DNA from: Patescibacteria group bacterium
GTDB taxonomy: Bacteria > Patescibacteriota > Gracilibacteria > UBA1369
Direction of reading: 5' to 3'
Length of the DNA stretch: 64,000 nucleotides
Assembly (NCBI GenBank): GCA_963169655.1
Contig: CAUJCM010000001.1
Span: 62,001-126,000 of the forward strand
Each line of letters opens with the position of its first letter. The stretch's first letter is position 1. Both the position numbers and the translations under genes were made by a program. The notes below the pieces were generated by a model that had not been told where the DNA came from, made no database searches, and worked only from the letters and a program-made list of their open reading frames with translations. This document shows, piece by piece, positions 33,801 through 43,667 of this stretch.

Positions 33801-34778
33801 AGTAGTTGCTAAATCGCCAGGTCGAACTTTTTTGTAAATATTTTGATGTGCTTCATCAACTGTTTTTGCTGGATCTTTTTCAAGTGTATTAAAGATGTAA
33901 TCTTTCTCGGGATTTTGAATTGTGTCTACAAATTGTTCTCTTATTTCTTGGTCAGTAGGAAATCCAAATACTCTTAAGAGTGAAGTAATTGGAATTTTTC
34001 TTTTTCTATCAATTTTTACATTTATAATACCTTTTTTGTCAGTTTCAATCTCTAGCCAAGCCCCTCTTTTTGGTATAATTTTAGCGCTAAATGCGTTAGT
34101 TACACCTGGGGTTTTGGAGAAAAATACACCTGGAGAACGAACAATTTGAGAAACTACTATTCTTTCTATTCCATTAATTATGAAAGTTCCTTTTTGAGTC
34201 ATTAAAGGAATTGATCCAAGAAATACATCTTGTACTTTAATTTCACCAGTTTCTTTATTTACTAATTGTACATGGACTTTTAAAGGTGCTTCATAAGTTA
34301 GATTTTTAACTCTACAAGTTTCAGGATCATATTTTGGTTCTTCAACAGAATGCTCAAGGAATTGTAATTCTAATTTTTTGCCTGAAAAATCAACAATTGG
34401 TGACATCTCATCTAATAGCTCACGTATTCCTTCATCAAGAAACCACCTGTAAGAATCTAGTTGTACCTCTATTAAATTTGGAAGGACAATATCTTTATCA
34501 ATTCTTTCATTGAAATATTTACGATGAGAAGATTCCTTCATTATGATATTCTCTTTAGGGAGAAGTCTGGATATTTCTTCTGATACTGAAAGAGCTTTTT
34601 TAGATTCTTTAGTAGCTGGAATGTTACTTTCTTTTTTAGAAGCTGTTTTAGGCTTGTTAGCAGTTTTTTTATTGTTTGCTGTCTTGGAATTATCTACTTT
34701 TTTCTTTAAGTCTTTTGACTTAGAAGTTGTCTTAGTAGTTTTTTTAACTTTAGCTTTGCTAGAATTTTTTTTAGCCAT
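30837..34778 (-). CDS. rpoB: DNA-directed RNA polymerase subunit beta with basic N-terminal and acidic C-terminal extensions
   Basis: [72 protein letters not shown]. Confidence 0.98.
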   Translation of the reverse strand: MAKKNSSKAKVKKTTKTTSKSKDLKKKVDNSKTANNKKTANKPKTASKKESNIPATKESKKALSVSEEISRLLPKENIIMKESSHRKYFNERIDKDIVLPNLIEVQLDSYRWFLDEGIRELLDEMSPIVDFSGKKLELQFLEHSVEEPKYDPETCRVKNLTYEAPLKVHVQLVNKETGEIKVQDVFLGSIPLMTQKGTFIINGIERIVVSQIVRSPGVFFSKTPGVTNAFSAKIIPKRGAWLEIETDKKGIINVKIDRKRKIPITSLLRVFGFPTDQEIREQFVDTIQNPEKDYIFNTLEKDPAKTVDEAHQNIYKKVRPGDLATTENAKSLVQSMFFDYKKYDMGPVARYKLNKKFNLNVPNTKEYHTFQVDDLILIIKHLIELNNGIGHEDDIDHLSNRRIRAVGELVQNKFRVGLLRTDRIAKDRMTVMDLETVTPTQLINSRPITAALREFFASSQLSQFMDQTNPLAELAHKRRLSAMGPGGLTRERASYDVRDVHASHYGRICPIATPEGPNIGLVVHLATYARINKYGFIETPYRTMNDTIDIKDIKQLKDKKLRNDILDPKTQKIILPRETILGDKEIEKIKKLGYSEIKVFKHMTDEVRYYAADEDENKVIAQANTHLDNQGQIIDSLVSGRQKGEPELVPAKNITHMDISPKQIISETTALIPFLEHDDNTRASMGSNMQRQAVSLVSPDAPIVGTGMEEIVAKSSGQIYLAEDNGTVSYVDAEQIVVIYDNGKKSIYPLQNYTRSNQSTCIHHRARVNKGQRVSRGDVLSDGPATENGELALGRNVLVAYMAWRGYNYEDAVIISDRIVKDGYFDSVHIEAFTIDVRDTKLGPEVITRDIPNVGENRLKDLDENGIVRIGATVHEGDILVGKITPKGETELSAEERLLRAIFGDKARDVKDSSLRLPGGEGGKVVGVQIFTRANGDELPTGVNQQIRVNVAQTRKISVGDKVAGRHGNKGVISIIVPQENMPFLADGTPVDIILNPLGVSSRMNIGQILEVHLGWAASKLGISVATPALSGVTNEQITEELKKAGLPKDGKTQLYDGMTGEPFDHETTVGIAYIMKLSHLVEDKIHARSVGPYSLVTQQPLGGKAQHGGQRFGEMEVWALEAYGAAYTLQEMLTIKSDDIYGRAKAYESIVKDEPIKRPKTPESFNVLVRELQSLGLSVKFENSEEVNEDEYEVNPELNEAPELDEETKASLALESESTIKLAVQGTETEDIEHSAPGISIVSDQESEDMEIEEVMEEGDLHDLEDFAQMEVEDINLEDIDATEEELRELDENPEDFDDLDIPNLPEEDEKE

Positions 34779-34936
34779 TTTAAATATGTTATAATGGAGA
34801 TATTGGAATTAATTTGAGCAAAATTTTGCCATCTCCTACAACACAATCGAGTATCTAAATTATTAATAACTAGCTTGATAAAATGAATTATGAGCTAGGT
34901 TTATGATGTTAAATACTATGCTGACAGCTAGTTGCA

Positions 34937-34964
34937 AGTATATTTTGCAATTTTTATATGTCAA
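34937..34964 (-). promoter_or_regulatory. Sigma70-type promoter upstream of rpoB
   Basis: Minus strand TTGACA (34964-34959) - 16 bp - TATACT (34942-34937); implies ~150-nt leader. Confidence 0.7.
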
Positions 34965-35024
34965 AAGCTTTTTGAGGTTTAATAGAATATTCTCTTGACT
35001 AATTAGATTTTATATTATGCAAAA

Positions 35025-36296
35025 TTACTTTGCTAGAAGTTTTATTGGATTTAGTTTAGCTGCTTTCATTGCAGGAATATAAGCAAAAATACATGCTGTT
35101 AAAATTGCATATAAAATTAAAGAAATAATTAATATTGGTGAGTATACAAAAAATGTTTTAGGTTTGCTTAATATATTGCTTAAAAAATTTGATAAGAAAA
35201 TATTTAAAGGAGCAGAAAAAATAATACCTAGAATAATGCCTATTAAACTAGCAATAGAGCCTATTAGACTTGCTTCAAATAAATATAAATTCCCAATTTG
35301 TTGATTAGTCATACCTAAAGTCTTAAGTATGGCTATTTCTCGTCCTTGTTCTGATATTTTATTTAAGAAGGTGGATGAAATTAGTAATCCTGACAAAATC
35401 ATCATTACTAGAAAGAAAAAATTTAAACTTAGGTCTGTGACCTTAAAAATACCTTCTACTGTTTTTAAACTTTGTTCAGCGGTTGTTACCTGAAAGCCCA
35501 GATTTTGAAGTTTTTCTGAAACTATACTCAAATACTCTGGTTTTTTAACATGGACAATAGCATCTAGGTAATTATCTTGTGCTTTATTGAGAAAGTCTTG
35601 GTTAATTTTTTCTATAGTTTTATCTGGTAATGTTAATCCTATTAATTTTACATTTGGAGAAAAACCAAGAATTTTTGCTTTAAGTTTGATTGTGGGCCCC
35701 TCTTGAGTTTCAAAGAATGTAGATTGGTTGAGTAAAATAGTTATTTCTTTTCCTATAAAATTTTCTTTAGTAATTTGTGGGAAATTGTTAGCATTAGCAA
35801 AAGTTAAATTATAGAGGTCTAGAAGTTTAGTAGAAATAACTGCTGGATATGGTTCATTTTGATATTGAGCCCATTCTTCTTGAGAAATTTCTGGTAAATT
35901 TAAGCTTTGATAAGGGGCTCCGTAAAGTAAAGCGTCAGTTTGAAAGATTTGTCCTAGCAAGCTTACTTGTAAAGAGGAAATTCCGTTAATAGAATTAGTT
36001 GGAAGGACTTCTTCAATTTCAGGAATTTGTTTGATTTTTTCTATTAGTTGTGGGGTAAGTTGGGCTTTGGGAATTAAAGTTGCTAATGATAGCTCGAGTT
36101 TATTTCCTAGTGGAGTTACTGTTAATTCTCTTAAAATTTTATCTTGATTACTTTGTTGTAAAAAATAATTTTTTACCCCGAAATTGAGCCCTGATAATAT
36201 TGTCATTAATAAGACGCCAAGACTTAATGCTAAAGTCATTAGCAGAAATTTGCTAGGTTTTGATTTCCAATTGCTAAAAATTAATTTGAAATACAC
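35025..36296 (-). CDS. ABC transporter permease, MacB/FtsX-like
   Basis: GREIAILKTLGMTNQQIGNLYLFEASLIGSIASLIGIILG FtsX domain, periplasmic MacB-PCD-like N-terminal region. Confidence 0.9.
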   Translation of the reverse strand: MYFKLIFSNWKSKPSKFLLMTLALSLGVLLMTILSGLNFGVKNYFLQQSNQDKILRELTVTPLGNKLELSLATLIPKAQLTPQLIEKIKQIPEIEEVLPTNSINGISSLQVSLLGQIFQTDALLYGAPYQSLNLPEISQEEWAQYQNEPYPAVISTKLLDLYNLTFANANNFPQITKENFIGKEITILLNQSTFFETQEGPTIKLKAKILGFSPNVKLIGLTLPDKTIEKINQDFLNKAQDNYLDAIVHVKKPEYLSIVSEKLQNLGFQVTTAEQSLKTVEGIFKVTDLSLNFFFLVMMILSGLLISSTFLNKISEQGREIAILKTLGMTNQQIGNLYLFEASLIGSIASLIGIILGIIFSAPLNIFLSNFLSNILSKPKTFFVYSPILIISLILYAILTACIFAYIPAMKAAKLNPIKLLAK

Positions 36297-36305
36297 TTTT
36301 AAAAG

Positions 36306-36995
36306 TTATGAAGTTTTAGTTATTTTACCTTTTTTTATCTCGATTATTTTATCTGCTTTTTCTGCAATTTTTTTGTCGTGAGTGACGATTATCATTGTTA
36401 GTTGTTGTTCTTTACTCATTTTATATAGTAAGTTGATAATTTGCTGACTGGTAAAGTCGTCGAGATTTCCTGTTGGCTCATCGGCTATTAGAATTTCGGG
36501 GTTAGTAATTAAAGCTCTAGCTATGGCTGCTCTTTGTTTTTGTCCACCAGAAACCTGCTTTGGACGATGATTAAATCTGTCACTAATATTTAATTGATTA
36601 AGTAATTGGTCTATTTTTTGATTTTGTGATGGAGAAATTTTATTTGTCTTTGAATTTATTAATAGAGGAAGTGCAATATTATCTTTGATGGTTAAGTCAT
36701 TTAACAGGTTAAAATCTTGAAAAATAAACCCAATTTTTTCTCCTCGGATATGGGCTAATTCATTTTTTGTAAATTTTTTAACATTGTGCCCCTTATAAAA
36801 TACTTCACCTTTGCTAGCATGGTCCATTAAGCCAATAAGGTGGAGTAAAGTTGATTTTCCTGAACCTGATGGCCCAATAATACTAATAATCTCCCCCTTA
36901 TTAATTTTTAAGTTGATGTTAGAAAGGGCTGGAATAATATCTTTTCCAAGGTGATAGTGTTTGGAAACCTCTGATAATTCAATTAATTCAGTCAT
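36306..36995 (-). CDS. ABC transporter ATP-binding protein (LolD/MacB type)
   Basis: GPSGSGKSTLLHLIGLMD Walker A, VSGGQKQRAAIARAL signature, ILIADEPTGNLD Walker B. Confidence 0.95.
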   Translation of the reverse strand: MTELIELSEVSKHYHLGKDIIPALSNINLKINKGEIISIIGPSGSGKSTLLHLIGLMDHASKGEVFYKGHNVKKFTKNELAHIRGEKIGFIFQDFNLLNDLTIKDNIALPLLINSKTNKISPSQNQKIDQLLNQLNISDRFNHRPKQVSGGQKQRAAIARALITNPEILIADEPTGNLDDFTSQQIINLLYKMSKEQQLTMIIVTHDKKIAEKADKIIEIKKGKITKTS

Positions 36996-37762
36996 TCAGC
37001 ATTTTCAGTAATTGGTTTTACATCAAGAAAATAGGTTGTATAAAATTCTTTGATTTTATTGAGTGTTTTCATTAACTCATCTTCATTTCCAAGATTTAAG
37101 TATTTTGGATTTACTTTAATGGAGATACTTCCTGGAAAGTCTTCTTGTTTTAGTTTTGTGAGAAAGCTTTCGATTGGTAAAATTCCATCCATTGGTAGAC
37201 TATAAGGTTCTCCATTTTTGACATTGCTTAAATGAACATGTACTAAAAATGGTTGTAGAGTTTTGTAGATTCTCATTAAATCTTCTTTTTTTGAAGCTAT
37301 TCTTGTTGTATCTATACAAACATGTTTAAACTTTTTTAAGTCAACTACATTATTCATTGAATGTTCAGGAATAATGCCGAGAAAAGTTTCTGATGGTGCA
37401 TTTTCAAGTGCAATGGAGATATTTTCTTTTTGTCTAATTTTAGGGATTTCATTTTTAAGCCAGCTTGCATATTGAAAATCAAAAATTTTTGGAGGTTGAA
37501 TAACTATGATTTTAGTGTTGATTGTTTTTGCTAACTCAACCGCATTTTGAATTTTTTTAGGAGAACTGGTAATTGGAGTAGAAATGGCTAATACTGGGAT
37601 TTGATATTGGTCAATTAAAGATTTGATATATTCTGCATCTTGAGTGTCAAAAATTTTGGGATCTAAAGTCAAGTCGACTCCATCATAACCTGCGTTTTTA
37701 ATAAATGAAAAAATTCTGTTAAGCCCATAACCTTTAAAACTGTCTGTACAAATTGAAAGCAT
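36992..37762 (-). CDS. Sugar phosphate isomerase/epimerase (xylose isomerase-like TIM barrel)
   Basis: SFIKNAGYDGVDLTLDPKI, ISIALENAPSETFLG, VCIDTTRIASK, VHVHLSNVKNGEPYSLPMDGILPIESFL; ATGA overlap with the ABC gene. Confidence 0.8.
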   Translation of the reverse strand: MLSICTDSFKGYGLNRIFSFIKNAGYDGVDLTLDPKIFDTQDAEYIKSLIDQYQIPVLAISTPITSSPKKIQNAVELAKTINTKIIVIQPPKIFDFQYASWLKNEIPKIRQKENISIALENAPSETFLGIIPEHSMNNVVDLKKFKHVCIDTTRIASKKEDLMRIYKTLQPFLVHVHLSNVKNGEPYSLPMDGILPIESFLTKLKQEDFPGSISIKVNPKYLNLGNEDELMKTLNKIKEFYTTYFLDVKPITENAE

Positions 37763-38127
37763 AATGTGTTTTTATATTTGTATTATAATAATTTTACCAT
37801 AGTTTAAGTTAGAATTGTAATTTTGTCATTAGTTTGTGAGGAGATAAGTGCGGATAGTATGAAAAATTGATTTAAATGTGTTGATTTAAATATTAGAATG
37901 GTAATTGTTTGGGTAGTTTTTGGGATTTTTGTTTTTAATTATTGGGGGTAAGTATTGAGATTGGAAGATGGTGTAGTATGTTGTGGTTTTTTAGTATATT
38001 GAGTGAATTTATCAGGCATTTCTATTAAAAACTATCGGGGATTTTTAAAAAAAGTATAAAAATAAGTAGAAGTGATTTTTATGTTTATTTAATCTTTAGT
38101 TAAATTTTATATGCTACCCTGCCCCTT

Positions 38128-38146
38128 GGGTGGGTGGGGGATAGGG
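38128..38146 (+). other. Canonical G-quadruplex motif
   Basis: GGGTGGGTGGGGGATAGGG in an AT-rich intergenic region. Confidence 0.7.
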
Positions 38147-38209
38147 ATGGAAAAAATTAGAAAATGTTTTATGTAAAAAGCAAGTTACTATAAAACGTGG
38201 ATAAATAAA

Positions 38210-39502
<1,293 letters not shown>

Positions 39503-39536
39503 CTAGTTTATATATTTGTGAAATTTAATACAAATA

Positions 39537-39989
39537 TTATTTTGAATTTTCGAAGTTAGCTAATTTATCGATTCTTCTTTGATGTCTTTCTTCATTTGTA
39601 AATTTGGTATCTATCCAAGTTTTTACAGTTTTTTTAATCTCTTCTTGATCAACAAATCTAGCACCTATTGAAAGTATATTGGCATTATTGTGAAGTTTAG
39701 AAAGTGTGATAATTTCACTATTCCCTCCATAATAAACAACTGCTCTTATTCCCTTAACTTTATTGGCTACAATGGCTTCTCCTTGCCCAGATCCTCCTAA
39801 AATTATTCCAAGATTTTCAGGACTGTTTGCAACTTTTTGAGCTGCAGGGATAATTAAATCTGGGTAATCATCTAATTCTTCATAAGTATATGGTCCTAAA
39901 TCTTCACATTGATAATTTTCTGATTTTAAATATGCAACTAAAATATTTTTTAAATCGAAGCCTGCGTGATCAGATGCTAAATAAATCAT
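39537..39989 (-). CDS. rpiB: Ribose-5-phosphate isomerase B
   Basis: IYLASDHAGFDLKN...DYPDLIIPAAQKV...GIILGGSGQGEAIVANKVKGIRAVVYYG. Confidence 0.95.
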   Translation of the reverse strand: MIYLASDHAGFDLKNILVAYLKSENYQCEDLGPYTYEELDDYPDLIIPAAQKVANSPENLGIILGGSGQGEAIVANKVKGIRAVVYYGGNSEIITLSKLHNNANILSIGARFVDQEEIKKTVKTWIDTKFTNEERHQRRIDKLANFENSK

Positions 39990-40022
39990 ATTTTTATTTT
40001 GATTATTTTGTTCTTCAGTAAG

Positions 40023-41969
40023 TTAAGAGTTTGATTCAGACTCTGGTTTTTCTTCAACTATTTCTCCTTCAGTGACATTACTTTCATCAGTATTTGCTGT
40101 TGTGGTGTTATCACTGGTATTTTGATCTTGTTTAACTCTGATATCATCTGTACTTCCATTTGGATTTTGCTGATACATACTTGCTCCGAGTTTTTGAACT
40201 ACCTCAGATAATTCATTTGATGCTGATTCAATTTCAGATTTAGTTGCAGCAGTGTTTTCAAGAACTTTTTTGAGATTATCAATTTTTTCTTGTACAGGAG
40301 TTTTGATGTCATCTCCAATTTTATCACCTGCTTCTTTTAAAGTTTTTTCTGATTGGAATACTAGGCCCTCTGCATGATTTCTTGCTTCAACTAATTCTTT
40401 CTTTTCTTGATCTTCTTTAGCGTGCATTTCAGCTTCTTTCTTCATCTTTTCAATTTCTTCTTCTGAAATATTTGAAGATCCAGTAATTGTTATATTTTGA
40501 ACTTTATTTGTAGCTTTATCAGTTGCTTTTACATTTAAAATACCATTGGCATCAATATCAAAAGTGACTTCAATTTGAGGAACTCCTCTTGGAGCTGGTG
40601 GAAGTCCATCTAAAACAAATTTCCCTAGGGATTTATTGTCGCTGGCAAAGTTTCTTTCTCCTTGTAATACATGGATTTCTACTGCTGGTTGATTATCTGA
40701 TGCTGTTGAAAATATTTGAGATTTGCTAGTTGGGATTGTAGTATTTCTTTCAATTAATTTAGTGCTAATACCACCCATAGTTTCAATTCCAAGAGATAGG
40801 GGAGTGACATCTAATAAGATTACATTTTTTACATCTCCTTGTAAAACTCCTCCTTGAATTGCAGCTCCAAGTGCAACGACTTCATCTGGATTGACTCCAC
40901 GATGAGGTTCTTTCCCAAAAATAACTTTAACTTTTTCTTGAACAGCTGGTGTTCTGGTAGATCCTCCAACTAAGATTATTTCATCTAAATCTGATGCGTT
41001 GATTTTTGCATCTTCTAAGGCTTTTTTACATGGTTCTGCACATCTATTAATTAAATCTGAAACTAAGTCTTCAAATTTAGCTCTAGTAATTTTCATATTT
41101 AAGTGTTTTGGAACTCCAGAAGAGTCCATACCGATAAATGGTTCATTAATTTCAGCTTCGTGTTGAGAAGATAAGGCACATTTTGCTTTTTCTGATGCTG
41201 ATTTAATTCTTTGTAAAGCGATAGGATCTTTTGATAAATCCATACCAGATTCTTTTTTGAATTCTGCAATTACCCAATCCATAATTTTAGCATCAAAATC
41301 ATCTCCTCCTAAATGAGTATCACCATTTGTAGAAAGTACTTCAAAAACTCCATCACCAAGTTCTAAAATTGAAATATCAAAAGTACCACCTCCTAGGTCA
41401 AAAACAGCAATTTTTTTATTTTCTCCCATTTTATCTAATCCATAAGCAAGTGCTGCAGCAGTTGGCTCATTAATAATTCTTTTTACTTCAAGTCCTGCAA
41501 TTTTTCCTGCATCTTTTGTAGCTTGTCTTTGAGAATCGTTGAAGTAAGCTGGAACTGTAATTACAGCTTCAGTTACCGTTTCTCCTAAATAAGCTTCTGC
41601 ATCCGCTTTTAGTTTTGATAAAATCATGGCTGCAATTTCAGCTGGTTTTCTTTGTTTTCCATCTAAAATAATTTCTACTTCGCCTGCATTACCTTTAACT
41701 GTTTCATAAGATACTAATTTTATTTCATCTTGGACTTCATCAAATTGTCTTCCTATGAATCTTTTTGATGAATAAATAGTATTTGCTGGATTGGTAATAG
41801 ATTGAGCTTTTGCAATTGCTCCAACTAATCTTTCTCCATTTTTAATAGCTACAACAGAAGGAGTAGTTCTGGTTCCTTCAGCATTTGCTATAACTACTGG
41901 ATCCGCACCTTCCATGACTGATACGCATGAATTTGTTGTTCCGAGATCTATGCCTATTATTTTTGCCAT
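40023..41969 (-). CDS. dnaK: Chaperone protein DnaK (Hsp70)
   Basis: [49 protein letters not shown]. Confidence 0.98.
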   Translation of the reverse strand: MAKIIGIDLGTTNSCVSVMEGADPVVIANAEGTRTTPSVVAIKNGERLVGAIAKAQSITNPANTIYSSKRFIGRQFDEVQDEIKLVSYETVKGNAGEVEIILDGKQRKPAEIAAMILSKLKADAEAYLGETVTEAVITVPAYFNDSQRQATKDAGKIAGLEVKRIINEPTAAALAYGLDKMGENKKIAVFDLGGGTFDISILELGDGVFEVLSTNGDTHLGGDDFDAKIMDWVIAEFKKESGMDLSKDPIALQRIKSASEKAKCALSSQHEAEINEPFIGMDSSGVPKHLNMKITRAKFEDLVSDLINRCAEPCKKALEDAKINASDLDEIILVGGSTRTPAVQEKVKVIFGKEPHRGVNPDEVVALGAAIQGGVLQGDVKNVILLDVTPLSLGIETMGGISTKLIERNTTIPTSKSQIFSTASDNQPAVEIHVLQGERNFASDNKSLGKFVLDGLPPAPRGVPQIEVTFDIDANGILNVKATDKATNKVQNITITGSSNISEEEIEKMKKEAEMHAKEDQEKKELVEARNHAEGLVFQSEKTLKEAGDKIGDDIKTPVQEKIDNLKKVLENTAATKSEIESASNELSEVVQKLGASMYQQNPNGSTDDIRVKQDQNTSDNTTTANTDESNVTEGEIVEEKPESESNS

Positions 41970-41993
41970 AAATAAATATTGTTTAATAATTAA

Positions 41994-42075
41994 TTTTACT
42001 GTGTCAACTGCAAATAATTTTTCTCGCCGTATTATTCATACTGTCTTATAAAAAAATTTTTATTTCCTTGTAAAA
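41994..42075 (-). repeat. Structured element, copy A (dnaK-proximal) of a tandem pair in the dnaK 5' leader
   Basis: 82 nt bounded by TTTTAC/GTAAAA, ~72% identical over 80 aligned nt to the copy exactly 100 nt away. Confidence 0.8.
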
Positions 42076-42093
42076 ATATTGTTGTAAATTTTA

Positions 42094-42175
42094 TTTTACT
42101 TTGTCGGCTACAATTAATTTTTCTCACCGTACTATTCGTACTGTCTCGAAAAATGAATTTTGCCTCCTCGTAAAA
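42094..42175 (-). repeat. Structured element, copy B (promoter-proximal) of a tandem pair in the dnaK 5' leader
   Basis: 82 nt; + strand AATTaATTTTTC..(GTACtattcGTAC)..GAAAAATgAATT imperfect hairpin nested inside GGC/GCC and TTTTAC/GTAAAA pairings; four compensatory changes relative to copy A. Confidence 0.8.
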
Positions 42176-42260
42176 TAAGAATTTCCATTCAATATTTGGT
42201 TTTTGATTACTTTACCTAATATTTACAAGAAAGAAGTTGACTAATTATATAAGAGCATTT

Positions 42261-42285
42261 TAGCACTCGATATTTTAGAGTGCTA
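42261..42285. promoter_or_regulatory. CIRCE operator (HrcA-binding) upstream of dnaK
   Basis: TAGCACTC-gatatttta-GAGTGCTA, matches TTAGCACTC-N9-GAGTGCTAA except the outermost pair. Confidence 0.95.
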
Positions 42286-42300
42286 GAAATTGATTGTCAA
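42272..42300 (-). promoter_or_regulatory. Sigma70-type promoter of dnaK, overlapped by CIRCE
   Basis: Minus strand TTGACA (42300-42295) - 17 bp - TAAAAT (42277-42272); implies ~295-nt dnaK leader. Confidence 0.85.
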
Positions 42301-42304
42301 GATT

Positions 42305-42877
42305 TTATGAATTTTCTTGTTCTTGATTATTTTCGTTTTTTAGTCCATTTCCAACTGTGACTTGAGATCTTCTGATTACTTTACCATGGAATTTATATCC
42401 TTTTTGTAATTCTTTAATGATTTTGTTTTCATCACCATTTTCAGTCATTAAAGCTTCGTGAATTTGTGGATCAAAATTTTGATCTTGTGTGATAATTTCT
42501 TCTAAACCTTTTTCTATCAAAATATCTTTTAACTGTTTGAGAATTGCAAATACACCGTTAGCCCATTCTTTTGCAATATTGTCTTCAGGAATATGATTCA
42601 AGGCTCTATTGATATTATCAAGTACTGGTAATATATCATTAATTAAATTAGAATTAGCAAAAAGCACGAACTGTCCTTTTTCTTCTTCACTTCTTTTCTT
42701 AAAATTTTGTAAATCTGCTAAAGCTTGTTGGCTGATTTTTGTTAATTCATTGATTTTGCCATTAGCTAGATTGAGTTGATTTTGTAGATCTTCAATAGAT
42801 AAGTTTGAATTATTTTGGATGTCGTCACTAATTACTTGTTCGTTATTTTCTGTTGATTGTTCTTGTTGATTTTGCAT
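42305..42877 (-). CDS. grpE: Nucleotide exchange factor GrpE
   Basis: ADLQNFKKRSEEEKGQF...NDILPVLDNINRAL...LQKGYKFHGKVIRRSQVTVGNG. Confidence 0.95.
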   Translation of the reverse strand: MQNQQEQSTENNEQVISDDIQNNSNLSIEDLQNQLNLANGKINELTKISQQALADLQNFKKRSEEEKGQFVLFANSNLINDILPVLDNINRALNHIPEDNIAKEWANGVFAILKQLKDILIEKGLEEIITQDQNFDPQIHEALMTENGDENKIIKELQKGYKFHGKVIRRSQVTVGNGLKNENNQEQENS

Positions 42878-42886
42878 GAAGTTTGT

Positions 42887-43597
42887 TTAAATTAATGATT
42901 TTATTTGTTCAAGTGCTGCCTTGTTAAAGGCGTAATTTGTTCTCGTTGGAGCTAATAAACCAATGATACTATCATGGTTTTTAAACTTTATTTTAGTAAC
43001 TATTAAAGTACAGCTTTGTATTTCTGGTAAGATATTTTCTTTTCCAATATAAAATTTGATTGATTGGTCAATATCTAGATTTTTCAAAATATTAATAAAT
43101 CTGTTATTTTGTTCAAATACTTCAATTACTTGACTGGCTCTATTAGTATCAGAAATAAATTCTGGTTGCCTAATGATATTGGAAAGTCCTATATAAAATG
43201 TTCGAGAGTTATCGGGTACTGTGGCAAAGCTTGCAACATTTGTAATATGAGCTAATAAAGCAACTAAATCATGTATTTTCTGTTTAATTTGATTAAGTTG
43301 CATTTCTTTTTGAGCAAGTTTAATTGCTTTAATTACTTCTTTTTTACTTGCTTCGTAATTGTCTAATTCTTCCACAAAAAGTCTATATCCGAGATCTGTT
43401 GGTACTCTTCCAGCTGAGGTATGAGGTTGATAAATTAATCCTTCTTTTTCAAGAGAAGCCATATCATTTCTAATAGTTGCAGGACTAACTTGGAATTTGT
43501 AGCTCACTAAAATAGTATTAGAACCAACTGGTTCCGCTGTTTCAACGAAATGCTGAACAATGGCTTTTAATACTTCTAAACGACGATCTATATTCAT
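42887..43597 (-). CDS. hrcA: Heat-inducible transcription repressor HrcA (short form lacking the middle domain)
   Basis: EPVGSNTILVSYKFQVSPATIRNDMASLEKEGLIYQPHTSAGRVPTDLGYRLFV; C-terminal FYIGKEN...GLLAPTRTNY. Confidence 0.95.
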   Translation of the reverse strand: MNIDRRLEVLKAIVQHFVETAEPVGSNTILVSYKFQVSPATIRNDMASLEKEGLIYQPHTSAGRVPTDLGYRLFVEELDNYEASKKEVIKAIKLAQKEMQLNQIKQKIHDLVALLAHITNVASFATVPDNSRTFYIGLSNIIRQPEFISDTNRASQVIEVFEQNNRFINILKNLDIDQSIKFYIGKENILPEIQSCTLIVTKIKFKNHDSIIGLLAPTRTNYAFNKAALEQIKSLI

Positions 43598-43612
43598 GAT
43601 CTTAAATTCAAA

Positions 43613-43639
43613 TTAGCAGTTGATATTATATAGTGCTAA
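43613..43639. promoter_or_regulatory. Degenerate CIRCE upstream of hrcA, overlapping its promoter
   Basis: Minus strand TTAGCACTA-TATAATATC-AACTGCTAA (15/18 arm positions match consensus); promoter TTGCCA(43653-43648)-17-TATAAT(43630-43625). Confidence 0.8.
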
Positions 43640-43667
43640 TTTTTTCTTGGCAAGCCTAGAATGTTTT

